The translations under genes were made by a program, and so were the position numbers. Of a stretch of 12,545 nucleotides of DNA, positions 12,485 to 12,545 are shown piece by piece; within the stretch, counting starts at the first letter, position 1; each line of letters opens with the position of its first letter. The stretch comes from JAQBDA01 sp041301185 (lineage in GTDB: Bacteria > Chloroflexota > Anaerolineae > Anaerolineales > UBA4823): positions 1 to 12,545 of the forward strand of contig JBFYSV010000214.1 in the NCBI GenBank assembly GCA_041301185.1. Direction: 5' to 3'. The notes below the pieces were generated by a model. That model did not search any database and was not told the origin of the DNA. It worked only from the letters and a program-made list of their open reading frames with translations.

Positions 12485-12545
12485 CGCACACATCCTCACT
12501 ATAATACAGAAGGCCACCAGGTGCAATTCGCCGTATGATCTTAAA

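Noticed and set aside
12485..12526. N-terminal extension of the pilin from a TTG
   Set aside because: It would put a hydrophobic stretch before the basic leader and overlaps the likely promoter; the ATG at 12484 gives a normal prepilin.

Overview
The window reads as a contig end from a mesophilic, moderately GC-rich bacterium, most likely a Chloroflexota/Anaerolineae-type organism. I infer this from the combination of a DUF3179 relic of Chloroflexota flavour, a short Flp-type pilin, a PH-domain protein, a ferritin-like/VIT1 fusion and a small ECF sigma/anti-sigma pair; no single gene proves it. The first 14 bases are the tail of an Illumina adapter, so this is an assembled contig and its extreme left end should not be trusted.

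Left part (1-3180): an IS4/IS701-like insertion sequence (88-1771) with a DDE transposase abuts the end of a two-gene arsenate operon read leftwards. The operon has a consensus promoter, an AT-rich palindrome that is a good ArsR operator candidate, a thioredoxin-type arsC, and an overlapping TTG-initiated arsR-arsC fusion whose stop codon lies on the IS boundary. Any efflux gene that once followed is missing.

Middle left (3181-7797): rightward genes for an unrecognised 128-residue protein, a relic of a DUF3179 gene on the other strand, an MbfA-like ferritin/VIT1 iron transporter, a short-chain dehydrogenase, a P1-family (DmpA/NylC-like) self-cleaving hydrolase, and a response regulator with an HD-GYP domain. 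The VIT1, dehydrogenase and hydrolase genes are closely spaced and probably co-transcribed.

Middle right (7797-10786): a leftward stress module of ECF sigma factor, zinc-binding anti-sigma factor and a DUF2892 membrane protein, closed by an intrinsic terminator. Two matching ECF-type promoters (TGTAAC-N16-CGTC) lie before the sigma gene and before the DUF2892 gene, implying a self-contained autoregulated circuit. Divergent from it are a Rieske non-heme iron oxygenase and a PH-domain protein.

Right part (10787-12545): a gene-free 300-base stretch holding a long imperfect hairpin repeat and a broken tRNA 3' half, then an AT-rich EamA transporter gene, a complete tRNA-Val(CAC) with promoter and terminator, a strong bidirectional terminator and a Flp/TadE-type pilin gene. 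The tRNA and its displaced 3' half flank the transporter in the arrangement expected of a small integrated segment, though no integrase is present.
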